NCBI RefSeq assembly: GCF_014243445.1
Contig: NZ_JACLQD010000001.1
Coordinates: 372,001-436,000 of the forward strand
Length of the DNA: 64,000 nucleotides
Reading direction: 5' to 3'
From: Paragemmobacter straminiformis
GTDB lineage: Bacteria > Pseudomonadota > Alphaproteobacteria > Rhodobacterales > Rhodobacteraceae
Below, piece after piece: positions 56,309 through 64,000 of the stretch. Position 1 is the stretch's first letter. Every line of letters starts with the position of its first letter. The notes beneath the pieces were generated by a model, which was not told the DNA's origin, ran no database searches, and saw only the letters and a program-made list of their open reading frames with translations. The position numbers were made by a program, and so were the translations under genes.

Positions 56309-57490
56309 ATGACCGACGACATCACCAAAGCACGGCGTGGCCGTTGGGCCGTGGCGGCGATGTTCCTTGCCAACGGCTTCACGATGGGCGCTTGGGCCCC
56401 GCAGATCCCGCTTCTGCTGCCGCGCCATGACATCAGCGAATTCACCCTCGGCCTCCTGATCCTCGTCCTTGGCCTCGGGGCGGTCGGCTCGATGCTGTTC
56501 TCGGGCCGCCTCATCGCCCGCTACGGCAACCGCGCCGTCCTGCGCGGCTTCGCCCTCGCGGTCGTCCCCGTCCTGCCCGCCGTGGTCTTTGCGCCCGATA
56601 TCCCGATCCTCGCGCTGATGATGGCCGCCCTCGGCGCGCTCATCGGCTGCATGGATGTGTCGATGAACGCCAATGCCGTCGATGTCGAACGCCGTCTGGG
56701 CCGGGCGATCATGTCCTCCTCCCACGGGTTCTGGAGCCTTGGCGGCTTCTTCGGCGGCGCCTTGGGCAGCTGGATCATCAAGCATTGGGGGGCCGAGGCG
56801 CAGGCGCTCTGGGCCGCAAGCGTGGCGGCGGTTCTGGTCCTCGGGGCCATGCCCTTCCTGCTGGGCGAAACGGCGGCGCAAAAGGCCGCGACCGCCGGGC
56901 ACCCCAAAAGCGGGCTTCTGCCGCGCGATCCCGCGATCTGGCTGCTTGGCCTGCTCGCGCTCTTCTCGATGGTGCCCGAAGGCGCGGTCCTCGACTGGGC
57001 GGCACTTTACCTGTCCGAGGAACTCGGCGCCGACCTCTCCCGCTCGGGCCTCGCCTTCGCCTTCTTCTCGGGGGCGATGGCGGTGATGCGCTTTGCCGGC
57101 GACGGGGTGCGCAACCGCTTCGGCGCGGTGCAGACGCTGCGCGTCTCGGCCCTGATCGCGGCGGCGGGCATGCTCGGCGGCGCGCTGGCCCCGACCGATG
57201 TGATCGCCATCGCCAGCTTCACCCTCGCGGGCCTTGGCGTGGCCAATATGGTGCCGATCATGTTTTCGGCCGCCGGAAACCACCCCGGCCTGTCGCCGGG
57301 CGCAGGGATCGCTGCGGTCACGATGATGGGCTACGCCGGCATCCTCGTCGCGCCCTCGACCATCGGTTTCGTTGCGGAACATGTCGGCTTCCGCTTCACC
57401 TACGGAACGCTTGCGATCCTTCTCGTGATCGTCGCGGCCCTTGCCGGACGGACGGCGGCGGCAGACGGGGCCAGACCGGTTCCGGCCTGA
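56309..57490 (+). CDS. Major facilitator superfamily transporter
   Basis: A 393-residue MFS protein with twelve predicted segments in two halves. It begins with a short cytoplasmic tail, and the GCMDVSMNANAVDVERRLGR stretch between segments 4 and 5 is typical of the YbjJ/FucP-like sugar transporter group. Substrate unknown. It starts 156 bp after hrpB and ends at a convergent hairpin. Confidence 0.88.
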   Translation: MTDDITKARRGRWAVAAMFLANGFTMGAWAPQIPLLLPRHDISEFTLGLLILVLGLGAVGSMLFSGRLIARYGNRAVLRGFALAVVPVLPAVVFAPDIPILALMMAALGALIGCMDVSMNANAVDVERRLGRAIMSSSHGFWSLGGFFGGALGSWIIKHWGAEAQALWAASVAAVLVLGAMPFLLGETAAQKAATAGHPKSGLLPRDPAIWLLGLLALFSMVPEGAVLDWAALYLSEELGADLSRSGLAFAFFSGAMAVMRFAGDGVRNRFGAVQTLRVSALIAAAGMLGGALAPTDVIAIASFTLAGLGVANMVPIMFSAAGNHPGLSPGAGIAAVTMMGYAGILVAPSTIGFVAEHVGFRFTYGTLAILLVIVAALAGRTAAADGARPVPA

Positions 57491-57510
57491 CGCCCCCCCG
57501 AAAAACACGC

Positions 57511-57535
57511 TGACGCGGCACCCCCTGCCGCGTCA
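57511..57535. terminator. Convergent terminator hairpin
   Basis: TGACGCGGCA (57511-57520), CCCCC loop, TGCCGCGTCA (57526-57535): perfect ten-pair stem between the MFS gene and the convergent isochorismatase-family gene, whose stop codon lies in the right arm. On the minus strand a TTTTT run follows after a few bases. Confidence 0.65.
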
Positions 57536-58084
57536 CGCCGCAAGAACGCCTTCCACCTGATCGGCTGTCACCAGCCGCGCGAAATCCGCACCCAGCAGCG
57601 ACAGCGTCACCCGCAGCACCACATCGGCCCCAAGCCGCCCGCCATCATGCGCGGGCAGATCGAAGGCCAGCAAGGCATCCCCCGGCAAAACCACCTCGAA
57701 CCCGAGGTCCGACGCCGCCCGCACCGTCGAGGTCACGCAAAAGGCCGCAACCGCCCCGATCACCACGATCCGCCCGACCCCCGCCCCGCGCAACAGCGCC
57801 TCGAGCCCCGTTCCCGCAAAGGCCGACGACCGCGACTTCCACAACACCGCCTCGCCCGCCAATGGCAGCGCGCAAGGCATCGCGGCCCCCGCCGGAAGGC
57901 CGCGCCGGAACGGCGTGCCCTCCTCGTCATGATGCACATGCACCACGGGCCAGCCCTTGGCGCGGAACAGCGCCAGCAGCGCCGCCACATGCGCCTCGAC
58001 TTGCGGATTGGCCTGCTCCCGCCCTGCGGCGATGCGCTCGGCCATACCCATCTGCATGTCGATGCAGACCAGCGCGGTCGCCAT
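57533..58084 (-). CDS. Isochorismatase-family cysteine hydrolase
   Basis: A 183-residue hydrolase with the full catalytic triad: D9 (CIDMQ), K83 (VLWKSRSSAF) and C116 (AAFCVTSTVR). The family includes nicotinamidases, isochorismatases and N-carbamoyl hydrolases; none can be singled out. It begins one base after the stop of a DUF1993 gene, so the two are cotranscribed. Confidence 0.9.
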   Translation of the reverse strand: MATALVCIDMQMGMAERIAAGREQANPQVEAHVAALLALFRAKGWPVVHVHHDEEGTPFRRGLPAGAAMPCALPLAGEAVLWKSRSSAFAGTGLEALLRGAGVGRIVVIGAVAAFCVTSTVRAASDLGFEVVLPGDALLAFDLPAHDGGRLGADVVLRVTLSLLGADFARLVTADQVEGVLAA

Positions 58085-58085
58085 C

Positions 58086-58577
58086 TCAGGCCCCCATGTA
58101 ATCGCCCTTGCCCACCTCGACCCCGTTGTGGCGCAAGATGTTATAGGCGGTGGCAATGTGGAAGTAGAACTGCGGCAAGGAGTAGAAGTTCAGAAAGGTC
58201 TCGCCCGTCATCACCATGTCGTTGCCCCGCACCTTGATGGTGATGTTGCGCGTCTCGGCCCCCGCATAAAGCGATGCGTCGAACGACGCGATATACCCCC
58301 GCGCCGCCGCGATCCGGCCCTGCAATTCGGCGAAACTGGTTTCGGTGTCGGGAAAGCTCTTCGGCTCCTCGCCCGCAAGGCGGGCCGCCGCACGGGCCGC
58401 GAAATCGCAGGACAGCTGCACCTGCTTGACGAAAGGGAACATGTCCGGAAACAGCCGGAAGGTCAGCATCGCCTCGGGCTTGATGTTCTTGGCGACGCAA
58501 TGCGCCTCGGCCTTGGTCAGGATGCCCGACAGCGCCCCGAGGAAACGGTCGTATACGGCGATGGAACGGTGATGCAT
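58086..58577 (-). CDS. DUF1993 family protein
   Basis: A 163-residue helical protein with MLTFRLFPDMFPFVKQVQL and, near the C-terminus, LPQFYFHIATAYNILRHNGV, both hallmarks of DUF1993. The histidine placement is like DinB-type metal-binding bundles, but no function is established. Paired with the isochorismatase-family gene. Confidence 0.88.
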   Translation of the reverse strand: MHHRSIAVYDRFLGALSGILTKAEAHCVAKNIKPEAMLTFRLFPDMFPFVKQVQLSCDFAARAAARLAGEEPKSFPDTETSFAELQGRIAAARGYIASFDASLYAGAETRNITIKVRGNDMVMTGETFLNFYSLPQFYFHIATAYNILRHNGVEVGKGDYMGA

Positions 58578-58756
58578 GGCGTCTGGCCCCTTGTATTGCG
58601 GAAGGATCGATCACGGATCGACGGATCCCGGACCGACAGGTCCCGGATCGGGGGCCACCGTCCTCCCGCCCCCTGCCGCTGTCAATGCCCCGTTTGCCCG
58701 CCACGGCAGCCGCGCCGCCCCGTTGCGCCTTGCCACCGCATCCTGCACGATGGCGC

Positions 58757-59311
58757 ATGACCGATGATCCCCTCGCCCTCGCCATCCGCACGGGCCTTCC
58801 GCCCGAACTCCTCGACCTGCTCCACGCGCATCCCCGCGCGGGCTGGCCGGACCATCCGCAGTTCCACGGCCTCGTCTCCTTCTGGCTTGACCGGCACATG
58901 GGCTTTCGCCACCTCATGGCCCGCATCCGCACCGAGACGCAAAGCCTGATCGACGGCACCGCCGACCCCGACAGCTTCCCGCAGCGCCTCGTCCCGCTCG
59001 GCCGCCGTCTCGTCGACGAATTGATCGGCCACCACCGGATCGAGGATGACGCCTATTTCCCCGAACTCGCCGCCCTCGAACCCCGCCTCGCGCATGGCTT
59101 CGAGATTCTCGACACCGACCACCACGCGCTCGATGCCCTGCTCGACAGTTTCGTGACCGATGCCAACACCCTGCTGCAAAGCCCCGACAGGCGCGCGCAG
59201 GCAGGACGCTTCCACGACAGCCTCTCGCCCTTCACCGCCCAGCTCGAACGGCATCTGGCCGACGAGGAAGACCTGATCCTGCCCGTCATCCTGAAACACC
59301 GCTTCGGCTGA
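58757..59311 (+). CDS. Hemerythrin domain-containing protein
   Basis: A 184-residue four-helix protein with the diiron ligand pattern: H in the first helices (WLDRHMGF), HHRIEDDAYFP, ILDTDHHALD and HLADEEDLILP. May sense or store oxygen, or protect iron centres. The ATG at 58757 is preferred; a longer frame starts at 58685 without support. Followed by a repeat copy and two terminator hairpins. Confidence 0.9.
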   Translation: MTDDPLALAIRTGLPPELLDLLHAHPRAGWPDHPQFHGLVSFWLDRHMGFRHLMARIRTETQSLIDGTADPDSFPQRLVPLGRRLVDELIGHHRIEDDAYFPELAALEPRLAHGFEILDTDHHALDALLDSFVTDANTLLQSPDRRAQAGRFHDSLSPFTAQLERHLADEEDLILPVILKHRFG

Positions 59312-59393
59312 CCGCGCAAAAGCCGCACCTTCGCCGCCGCCCGCCGCCGCCAGCCGCAACCCCGAAGGCAAGCGCAGGCAAAGACCCTCGCCG

Positions 59394-59425
59394 CCTTCAC
59401 ATTCGCGCAAATATCCTCGGGGGGT
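59394..59425 (-). repeat. Dispersed intergenic repeat copy
   Basis: CCTTCACATT, CGCGCAAATATCCTCGG, GGGGT in inverted orientation, after the hemerythrin gene and before the convergent argF end. Confidence 0.75.
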
Positions 59426-59427
59426 GA

Positions 59428-59466
59428 GCCGCCCCCAAGGGCGGCGAGGGGGGCGGAAAGCCCCCC
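59428..59466. terminator. Tandem hairpins between hemerythrin gene and argF
   Basis: GCCGCCC/GGGCGGC (59428-59445) and GGGGGGC/GCCCCCC with GGAAA loop (59448-59466). They lie between convergent genes and probably end transcription from both. Confidence 0.65.
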
Positions 59467-59530
59467 TGAACCCGCGCGCCTTGGCGCGCTTGTCGCCTGC
59501 GGCCGCAAGGCCGCTCCGCCTGGTCCGCGG

Positions 59531-60457
59531 TCACAGGCCGAGACACCAGCGCATCACCGCCTTTTGCGCATGCAGGCGGTTCTCCGCCTCGTCGAAAATC
59601 ACCGAATGCGGCCCGTCCATCACCGCACTCGTCGCCTCGTCGTTGCGATGCGCGGGCAGGCAATGCATGAACAGGCTGTCGGGCTTGGCGCGCGACATGA
59701 GCTGCTCGTTCACCTGATAGGGCCGCAACTGGTTGTGGCGGCGCTCCTTGGCGCTTTCGGGATCATGCATCGACACCCATGTGTCCGTGACCACCAGATC
59801 CGCCCCCTCGACCGCCACGAAAGGATCACGGGCGATCACCACCTTCGACCCCTTCTCGCGGGCGAATTGCACGAAGCGATCCTCGGGATCCAGCGTTTCC
59901 GGCCCCGTAAAGGTGAAATCGAAGCCGAATTGCCCCGCCGCATGCAGGAACGAGGCGCAGACGTTGTTGCCATCGCCGCACCAGACCACCTTCTTGCCGC
60001 CGATGGGGCCGCGATGTTCCTCATAGGTCATCACATCGGCCATGATCTGGCAGGGATGGGTGCGGTTGGTCAGCCCGTTGATCACCGGCACCGTGGCATG
60101 TTCCGCCATCTCGAGCAGCGTCGCCTCTTCGAAGGTGCGGATCATGATCAGATCGACATAGCGGCTCAGCACCCGCGCCGTATCGGCAATGGTCTCGCCG
60201 TGGCCAAGCTGCATCTCCTTGCCCGACAGCACCATCGTCTCACCGCCCATCTGGCGCACGCCGACGTCGAACGAGACCCGCGTGCGGGTCGAGGGCTTTT
60301 CGAAGATCAGCGCCACCATCCGCCCCTTGAGCGGCGTGTCGTCGTCGGGCGACCCCTTCGGCCGGCCGTTCCGCGCGGCCTTCATCGCATGGGCAGAATC
60401 GATCATGCCGCGCAATTCGGTCGCATCGGTCTTGTGGATGTCGAGGAAGTGTTTCAT
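59531..60457 (-). CDS. argF: Ornithine carbamoyltransferase
   Basis: A 308-residue OTCase with the carbamoyl-phosphate motif FEKPSTRTR (52-60), the HPCQ motif in [10 protein letters not shown], the ornithine loop in [10 protein letters not shown] and catalytic HCLPAHR. It makes citrulline from ornithine in arginine synthesis. Start at 60457 (MKHFLD) matches homologues; ATG 60466 is nearly as good. Downstream of argD, separated by about 130 bp with a hairpin and repeat. Confidence 0.95.
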   Translation of the reverse strand: MKHFLDIHKTDATELRGMIDSAHAMKAARNGRPKGSPDDDTPLKGRMVALIFEKPSTRTRVSFDVGVRQMGGETMVLSGKEMQLGHGETIADTARVLSRYVDLIMIRTFEEATLLEMAEHATVPVINGLTNRTHPCQIMADVMTYEEHRGPIGGKKVVWCGDGNNVCASFLHAAGQFGFDFTFTGPETLDPEDRFVQFAREKGSKVVIARDPFVAVEGADLVVTDTWVSMHDPESAKERRHNQLRPYQVNEQLMSRAKPDSLFMHCLPAHRNDEATSAVMDGPHSVIFDEAENRLHAQKAVMRWCLGL

Positions 60458-60482
60458 TTCATTCATCTTTCCGGCGGAAGCA

Positions 60483-60503
60483 CCGGGGGCATTCTGCCCC
60501 CGG
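60483..60503 (-). promoter_or_regulatory. Hairpin between argD and argF
   Basis: CCGGGGGCA (60483-60491), TTC loop, TGCCCCCGG (60495-60503): perfect nine-pair stem upstream of argF, next to a repeat copy. May terminate part of the argD transcript or form a leader structure of argF. Confidence 0.6.
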
Positions 60504-60532
60504 ACCCCCTGAGAGTATTTGGGCAAGGGTGA
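60504..60532 (+). repeat. Dispersed intergenic repeat copy
   Basis: ACCCCCTGAG, AGTATTTGGGCAAGGGTGA in plus orientation between argD and argF. More diverged than others in the CGAG and TGAAAG parts. Confidence 0.65.
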
Positions 60533-60591
60533 CAATCAGACCGTTCGATCGCAGCCCGCTCCGATGCACGCGTTCCACGATGGCCAGCATG

Positions 60592-61770
60592 TCAAAGCGC
60601 CTGTTCCACGGCCACCGCCGCACGGTCGAGCCGGGCCAGAGCCTCGGCGATGTCCTCGTCGGCGATGTTCAGCGCGGGCAAAAGGCGCAGCACATTGTCG
60701 GCGGCAGGCACCGTCAGCAGATGCTCGGCATAGGCGGCCTTGACCACGTCGGTATTGGCGGCCCGGCACTTCAGGCCAAGGATCAGCCCCTGCCCGCGCA
60801 CGGCTTCGAACACCTGCGGATGGGCGGCGACCAGACCTTCCAGCCCCTGCCGGAACCGTGCGCCCTTGCGGCCCACACCGGCAAGGAAGGCGTCGTCGGC
60901 CACGATCTCGACCACCTTGGCCCCCACCGCGCAGCCCAAGGGGTTGCCGCCATAGGTCGAACCATGCGTGCCCGCGACCATACCGCTTGCCGCGTTTTCC
61001 GTGGCCAGCACCGCCCCCAGCGGAAAGCCGCCGCCGATGCCCTTGGCGACCATCATGATATCGGGCGTCACACCGGCCCATTCATGGGCGAACAGCTTGC
61101 CCGTCCGCCCCATGCCGCATTGCACCTCGTCAAAGATCAGCAACGCACCCACGCTGTCGGCCAGATCGCGCAGCCCCTTCAGGCAGGCGTCGGGCAGCAC
61201 GCGGATACCGCCCTCGCCCTGCACCGGTTCGATCATGATCGCCGCCGTCCTGCCCGTCACCGCGGCGCGCAGCGCCTCGTGGTCACCGAATTTCAGATGG
61301 GTGAAGCCCGGCATCAACGGGCCGAAGCCCTTGACCATCTTCTCGGACCCCGCCGCCGCGATGGCACCGGTCGAGCGGCCGTGAAACGCGCCCTCGAAGG
61401 TGATGATCTCGACCCGCTCGGGCTCGCCTTTGTCATACCAGTATTTCCGCGCCATCTTGATGGCGAGTTCGGCAGCCTCGGTCCCCGAATTGGTGAAGAA
61501 CACCGTATCGGCAAAGCTGTTCTCGACCAGCAGGTCGGCCAACCGCTCCTGTTCGGGAATGCGATACAGGTTCGAGACATGCCACAGCTTGGCCGCCTGT
61601 TCGGTCAGCGTCGCCACCAGCGCCGGATGGGCATGGCCCAGCGCATTCACCGCGATCCCCGCCCCCAGATCGAGATATCGGCTGCCATCCTCGGCCGTCA
61701 GCCACGAGCCTTCGCCCTTGACGAAGGCAATGGGGGCACGGTTGTAGGTCGGCAGGACGTGAGGGATCAT
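60592..61770 (-). CDS. argD: Acetylornithine aminotransferase
   Basis: A 392-residue class III aminotransferase with PLP lysine K243 (MVAKGIGGGFP), D214 (FDEVQCGMGRTG) and the NSGTEAAE phosphate loop. Converts N-acetylglutamate semialdehyde to N-acetylornithine, and may act in lysine synthesis as DapC. First gene of argD-argF, with a promoter carrying a consensus TTGACA. Confidence 0.95.
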   Translation of the reverse strand: MIPHVLPTYNRAPIAFVKGEGSWLTAEDGSRYLDLGAGIAVNALGHAHPALVATLTEQAAKLWHVSNLYRIPEQERLADLLVENSFADTVFFTNSGTEAAELAIKMARKYWYDKGEPERVEIITFEGAFHGRSTGAIAAAGSEKMVKGFGPLMPGFTHLKFGDHEALRAAVTGRTAAIMIEPVQGEGGIRVLPDACLKGLRDLADSVGALLIFDEVQCGMGRTGKLFAHEWAGVTPDIMMVAKGIGGGFPLGAVLATENAASGMVAGTHGSTYGGNPLGCAVGAKVVEIVADDAFLAGVGRKGARFRQGLEGLVAAHPQVFEAVRGQGLILGLKCRAANTDVVKAAYAEHLLTVPAADNVLRLLPALNIADEDIAEALARLDRAAVAVEQAL

Positions 61771-61800
61771 GGGGCATTGTCCTTGAAAGCGAAGCCATAG

Positions 61801-61829
61801 CCGTAAAGGCTGGCCTTGGGAGGTGTCAA
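61801..61829 (-). promoter_or_regulatory. Promoter of argD-argF
   Basis: Minus strand TTGACA (61829-61824), 17-bp spacer, TTACGG (61806-61801), about 30 bp before the argD start. Confidence 0.65.
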
Positions 61830-62014
61830 CGGAAGGAAAGGGTTCGCCCGGACGACTCGGGCAGGGGATTGCAGGAAAAATGCCGGAAGGGCGCGGCGCG
61901 GTCAGCGTCGGCGTCGGGGCAGCGCAAAGGGGGCGTTTCCTGCGGTCATGGCGTCGCCATAGCGAAACGCAGCCGATAAGTCCACCGTCAAGTCGGGGTT
62001 TTCCGCCTCGGCGC

Positions 62015-62043
62015 TTGATCTTCCGCCCCCCCGCCTGTATCCC
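62015..62043 (+). promoter_or_regulatory. Promoter of gcrA with duplicated -10 region
   Basis: TTGATC (62015-62020), 17-bp spacer, TATCCC (62038-62043). A second TATCCC lies 15 bp further (62053-62058) in a direct repeat. In Caulobacter gcrA is controlled by DnaA, CtrA and methylation; no clear CtrA site is visible here. Confidence 0.5.
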
Positions 62044-62111
62044 GCCCGCTTGTATCCCGCGACGGCCCGTCTAGAATGGGGTCTTGTCGCATGAAACCAC
62101 GGGGAATGCCG

Positions 62112-62735
62112 ATGTCCTGGACCGACGAGCGCGTCGAGACGCTCAAGCGCATGTGGGCCGAAGGCCAAAGCGCCAGCCAGATCGCCAAAGAACTTGGCGG
62201 CGTGACCCGCAACGCGGTGATCGGCAAGGTGCATCGCCTTGGCCTGTCCAACCGCGTCGCCGGCGGCAAGGACGAGGACGAGGTGGAAATCCCCGCCGCC
62301 CCCGCCGCTGCCGCACGGCCCGACCCGCGCCCCGAACCCGCGCCCCGCGCCGAAGCGCCCGCGCCCCGCGCGGCCCCCGAACGCCCCGCCGCCGCTGCCC
62401 CCAGCGCCGCGCCCGCCGCCTCGGCCCCCGGCAATGTCACGCCGCTGCCGCTGCGCAAGGCCATCGTGCCCGCAGGCCAACCCCTGCCGCCGCAGCCCTC
62501 GGCCAACGAGATCAGCCCCGAAGCGCTGGCCTCGGTGCGCGAGGTCGAAAAGCGCGCCCGCAAGCTCACGCTCATGGAACTCACCGAACGCACCTGCAAA
62601 TGGCCGATCGGCGACCCCGCGACCGATGACTTCTGGTTCTGCGGCCTGCCCTCGCTGCCCGGCAAACCCTATTGCGAGGCCCATGTCGGCGTCGCCTTCC
62701 AGCCGATGAGCGCGCGGCGCGACCGCCGCCGCTAG
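62112..62735 (+). CDS. gcrA: Cell cycle regulator GcrA
   Basis: A 207-residue GcrA: the N-terminal DNA-binding helix-turn-helix (MSWTDERVETLKRMWAEGQS, then NAVIGKVHRLGLSNR), an Ala/Pro-rich linker (about 58-125), and the C-terminal sigma-70-binding domain with LMELTERTCKWPIGDP and CGLPSLPGKPYCEAH. GcrA binds RNA polymerase sigma-70 and GANTC sites methylated by CcrM. ATG 62112 is chosen over three closely spaced upstream starts because MSWTDE is conserved. Confidence 0.95.
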   Translation: MSWTDERVETLKRMWAEGQSASQIAKELGGVTRNAVIGKVHRLGLSNRVAGGKDEDEVEIPAAPAAAARPDPRPEPAPRAEAPAPRAAPERPAAAAPSAAPAASAPGNVTPLPLRKAIVPAGQPLPPQPSANEISPEALASVREVEKRARKLTLMELTERTCKWPIGDPATDDFWFCGLPSLPGKPYCEAHVGVAFQPMSARRDRRR

Positions 62736-62761
62736 GGCCGGATCGCATCAGGCCAAAACGA

Positions 62762-62787
62762 TGCCCCCTGCCGGATCGGCAGGGGCA
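62762..62787 (+). terminator. Possible terminator of gcrA
   Basis: TGCCCCCTGCCG, GAT loop, CGGCAGGGGCA: stem of about eleven pairs with one bulge, 27 bp after the gcrA stop. No U-run follows. Confidence 0.5.
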
Positions 62788-62978
62788 CCCTGCACGGGCG
62801 GGGCGCCACGATCCGACCGCGCACCCCCCGAACCGGCACGCCCACCGCAGGCCCCCTTGCCAGCGCCAGCAACAGCGCGCGCGCGGCGTCGGCTTTGCCG
62901 ATCCTCAGGCCACGCCAGCCCCCCTTGACCGCCTCCCGTTCCCGCAGTCACGATGGGGCGAAAGGAAGGGGCCCGCCC

Positions 62979-63410
62979 ATGCACCAGATGATCTTCGTCA
63001 ACCTGCCCGTATCCGACCTGCCGCGGTCCATCCGCTTTTACGAATCCCTCGGTTTCACCCTCGAGCCGCGCTTCACCGACGATCAGGCCGCCTGCATCGT
63101 GATCTCTGACGCGATCTTCCTGATGCTGCTGACCCACGCGCGTTTCGACTATTTCTCGGCCCTGCCCCGCTCGGATCCGGCAAAATCCTCGGCCGCCCTG
63201 CTCGCCCTGTCGCGCGACAGCCGCGCCGCCGTCGATACCATCACCGAAGCCGCCCTTGCCCACGGCGGAACCGAACCCAAAGCCGCCATCGACTACGGCT
63301 TCATGTACAGCCGCACCTTCCTCGACCCCGATGGCAACGTGTTCGAACCGATGTGGATGGACATGGAACAGGCCGAAAAGGCCGCCACCGCCGTCGACTA
63401 TCCGGAATGA
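62979..63410 (+). CDS. VOC-family (glyoxalase/bleomycin resistance-like) protein
   Basis: A 143-residue vicinal oxygen chelate protein of the YkcA/PhnB-like branch, with IFVNLPVSDLPRSIRFYESL and a terminal FLDPDGNVFEPMWMD segment whose glutamate is a likely metal ligand. Function unknown. ATG 62979 chosen (MHQMIF). Convergent with the tRNA-Gly gene. Confidence 0.88.
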   Translation: MHQMIFVNLPVSDLPRSIRFYESLGFTLEPRFTDDQAACIVISDAIFLMLLTHARFDYFSALPRSDPAKSSAALLALSRDSRAAVDTITEAALAHGGTEPKAAIDYGFMYSRTFLDPDGNVFEPMWMDMEQAEKAATAVDYPE

Positions 63411-63426
63411 TCGGGAAGGGTTTCGG

Positions 63427-63500
63427 TGGAGCGGGCGGCGGGAATCGAACCCGCGTCTCTTGCTTGGAAGGCAAGGGTCTTACCATTACACAACGCCCGC
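63427..63500 (-). tRNA. tRNA-Gly (anticodon TCC)
   Basis: A 74-nt gene on the minus strand. Acceptor GCGGGCG/CGCCCGC, anticodon loop CTTCCAA between CTTGC and GCAAG, T-arm GTTCGATTC, encoded CCA. Reads GGA and GGG. Confidence 0.97.
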
Positions 63501-63509
63501 GCTGACGCC

Positions 63510-63538
63510 TATCTAGCCAGCGATAAGACCGAGTGCAA
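63510..63538 (-). promoter_or_regulatory. Promoter of tRNA-Gly
   Basis: Minus strand TTGCAC (63538-63533), 17-bp spacer, TAGATA (63515-63510), ten bases before the tRNA. Confidence 0.7.
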
Positions 63539-63543
63539 GACAC

Positions 63544-64000
63544 TCAGGCCAAAATCGGCGCGATCAGCTGCGCACCTTCCGCGCGGTTGGAATTGACCGC
63601 CACATCCACCCGATGGCAGCGCAACACGCCCTCGGCGCTCGGCTTCATCAGGACCGCCGCCCCGTGCCCTGCCTCGCCCAGCCACAACGGCCAGTCGCGC
63701 GCTTCCAGCACCACGGCCTCGCGGTGGTGCAGCCCCGCCATCCCCGGCCCCGCATCGGTCGAGACGATGGCCACGGTGTCGATCTCGCCCCAGCGCTGCC
63801 ACAGCCCCGCAAAGGCCAGCGGCGCACCGTCGCTGCGGGTGAAATACCACGGCAGCTTGGCCTTGCCTTCGGTCTGCCATTCGAAGAACCCGCTTGCAGG
63901 CACGATACAGCGCCGCGCGCGCACCGCCTCGCGGAAGGCGGGCTTCACCGCCACGGTATCGGACCGCGCGTTGATGATGAGCGGCCCGTCCGCAGGCGTC
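63544..64000 (-). CDS. SOS response-associated peptidase (SRAP/YedK/HMCES), 5' truncated
   Basis: The C-terminal 151 residues of a SRAP protein; the gene continues beyond the window, so the catalytic Cys2 region is not seen. Visible signatures are INARSDTV, CIVPASGFFEW (with the catalytic E in FFEW) and VAIVSTDAG, plus the H of the active site in GLHHREAVVL. SRAP proteins form a thiazolidine crosslink with abasic sites in single-stranded DNA. Coding continues in frame upstream of 63954 to the window edge, so no start can be chosen here. Confidence 0.93.
   Translation of the reverse strand, partial: TPADGPLIINARSDTVAVKPAFREAVRARRCIVPASGFFEWQTEGKAKLPWYFTRSDGAPLAFAGLWQRWGEIDTVAIVSTDAGPGMAGLHHREAVVLEARDWPLWLGEAGHGAAVLMKPSAEGVLRCHRVDVAVNSNRAEGAQLIAPILA

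Larger units (their letters stand above)
61771..62111. other. Divergent intergenic region argD/gcrA
   Basis: A 341-bp stretch holding the argD promoter (61801-61829) and the gcrA promoter (62015-62043). GTATCCCGC occurs twice at 15-bp spacing (62037-62045, 62052-62060) around the gcrA -10 region. No coding frame seems real. Confidence 0.5.

Overview
The window is GC-rich chromosomal DNA of an alphaproteobacterium, most likely a Rhodobacteraceae/Paracoccaceae member. The gene set supports this: a MipZ-type ParA, a GcrA cell-cycle regulator, the rpsP-rimM-trmD and rpmH-rnpA-yidD groups in alphaproteobacterial arrangement, a pstSCAB-phoU-phoB operon, and the intergenic 'GATATTTG..CGAG' repeats that I recall from that family. 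There are no transposase genes, prophage genes, CRISPR arrays or rRNA operons, so this looks like core and metabolic chromosome rather than an island. Antisense ORFs are long everywhere because of strong GC3 bias and were ignored.

Layout. 1-3.7 kb: an orphan ArsR-type regulator, a MatB-like malonyl-CoA synthetase and mipZ. 3.7-9.8 kb: translation and secretion genes on the minus strand (ffh, a GNAT acetyltransferase, chorismate mutase, rpsP, rimM, trmD, then rplS-rpmE), with an EamA transporter gene inserted on the opposite strand between trmD and rplS. 10-12 kb: a LysR regulator overlapping a second EamA exporter. 11.9-15.8 kb: a zinc-ribbon potassium channel overlapping a ketoglutarate semialdehyde dehydrogenase, then a HisKA_2 sensor kinase. 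16-22.2 kb: phosphate uptake and control genes with a three-repeat Pho box before pstS. 22.3-28 kb: a polyamine-type ABC importer with an Asp/Glu/hydantoin racemase, divergent from a GntR/FCD regulator. 28.2-31.3 kb: a MacAB-like efflux system. 31.3-37.5 kb: a 3-oxoadipate branch (pcaIJF, maleylacetate reductase, an SDR and a ProC-like protein) divergent from pcaR, with a perfect operator-like dyad between them.

37.5-41.4 kb: tRNA-Arg, an orphan HAMP kinase, a flavin disulfide reductase and a TVP38-type membrane protein. 41.6-47.6 kb: rpmH-rnpA-yidD, a DUF3833 lipoprotein, ttcA, and yidC-MOSC-engB (membrane insertion, RNase P, ribosome assembly). 47.9-53.4 kb: lepA, a small four-cysteine secreted protein, a copper pair (PCuAC and DUF2946), rpmB, meaB and a DUF1127 protein. 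53.5-59.3 kb: a 15-bp minisatellite, hrpB, an MFS transporter, an isochorismatase-family hydrolase with a DUF1993 protein, and a hemerythrin. 59.5-64 kb: argD-argF, gcrA, a VOC protein, tRNA-Gly and a truncated SRAP gene.

Many units are translationally coupled by ATGA or GTGA overlaps. Sigma-70-like promoters with exact 17-bp spacers can be seen before rplS, ffh, rpmB, argD, gcrA, rpmH, both tRNAs and the small secreted protein. The most unusual signals are non-coding: a dispersed intergenic repeat with eight copies, three hairpins built on a GATTTT/AAAATC dyad, a TGCGCA-N5-TGCGCA module, the 15-bp minisatellite, a 14-bp tandem repeat over the arsR stop, and a roughly 200-nt rplS leader that starts with a strong hairpin. 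No complete new multigene system is evident. Functions of the racemase/ABC unit, the SDR lacking its catalytic lysine, and the four-cysteine secreted protein remain open.
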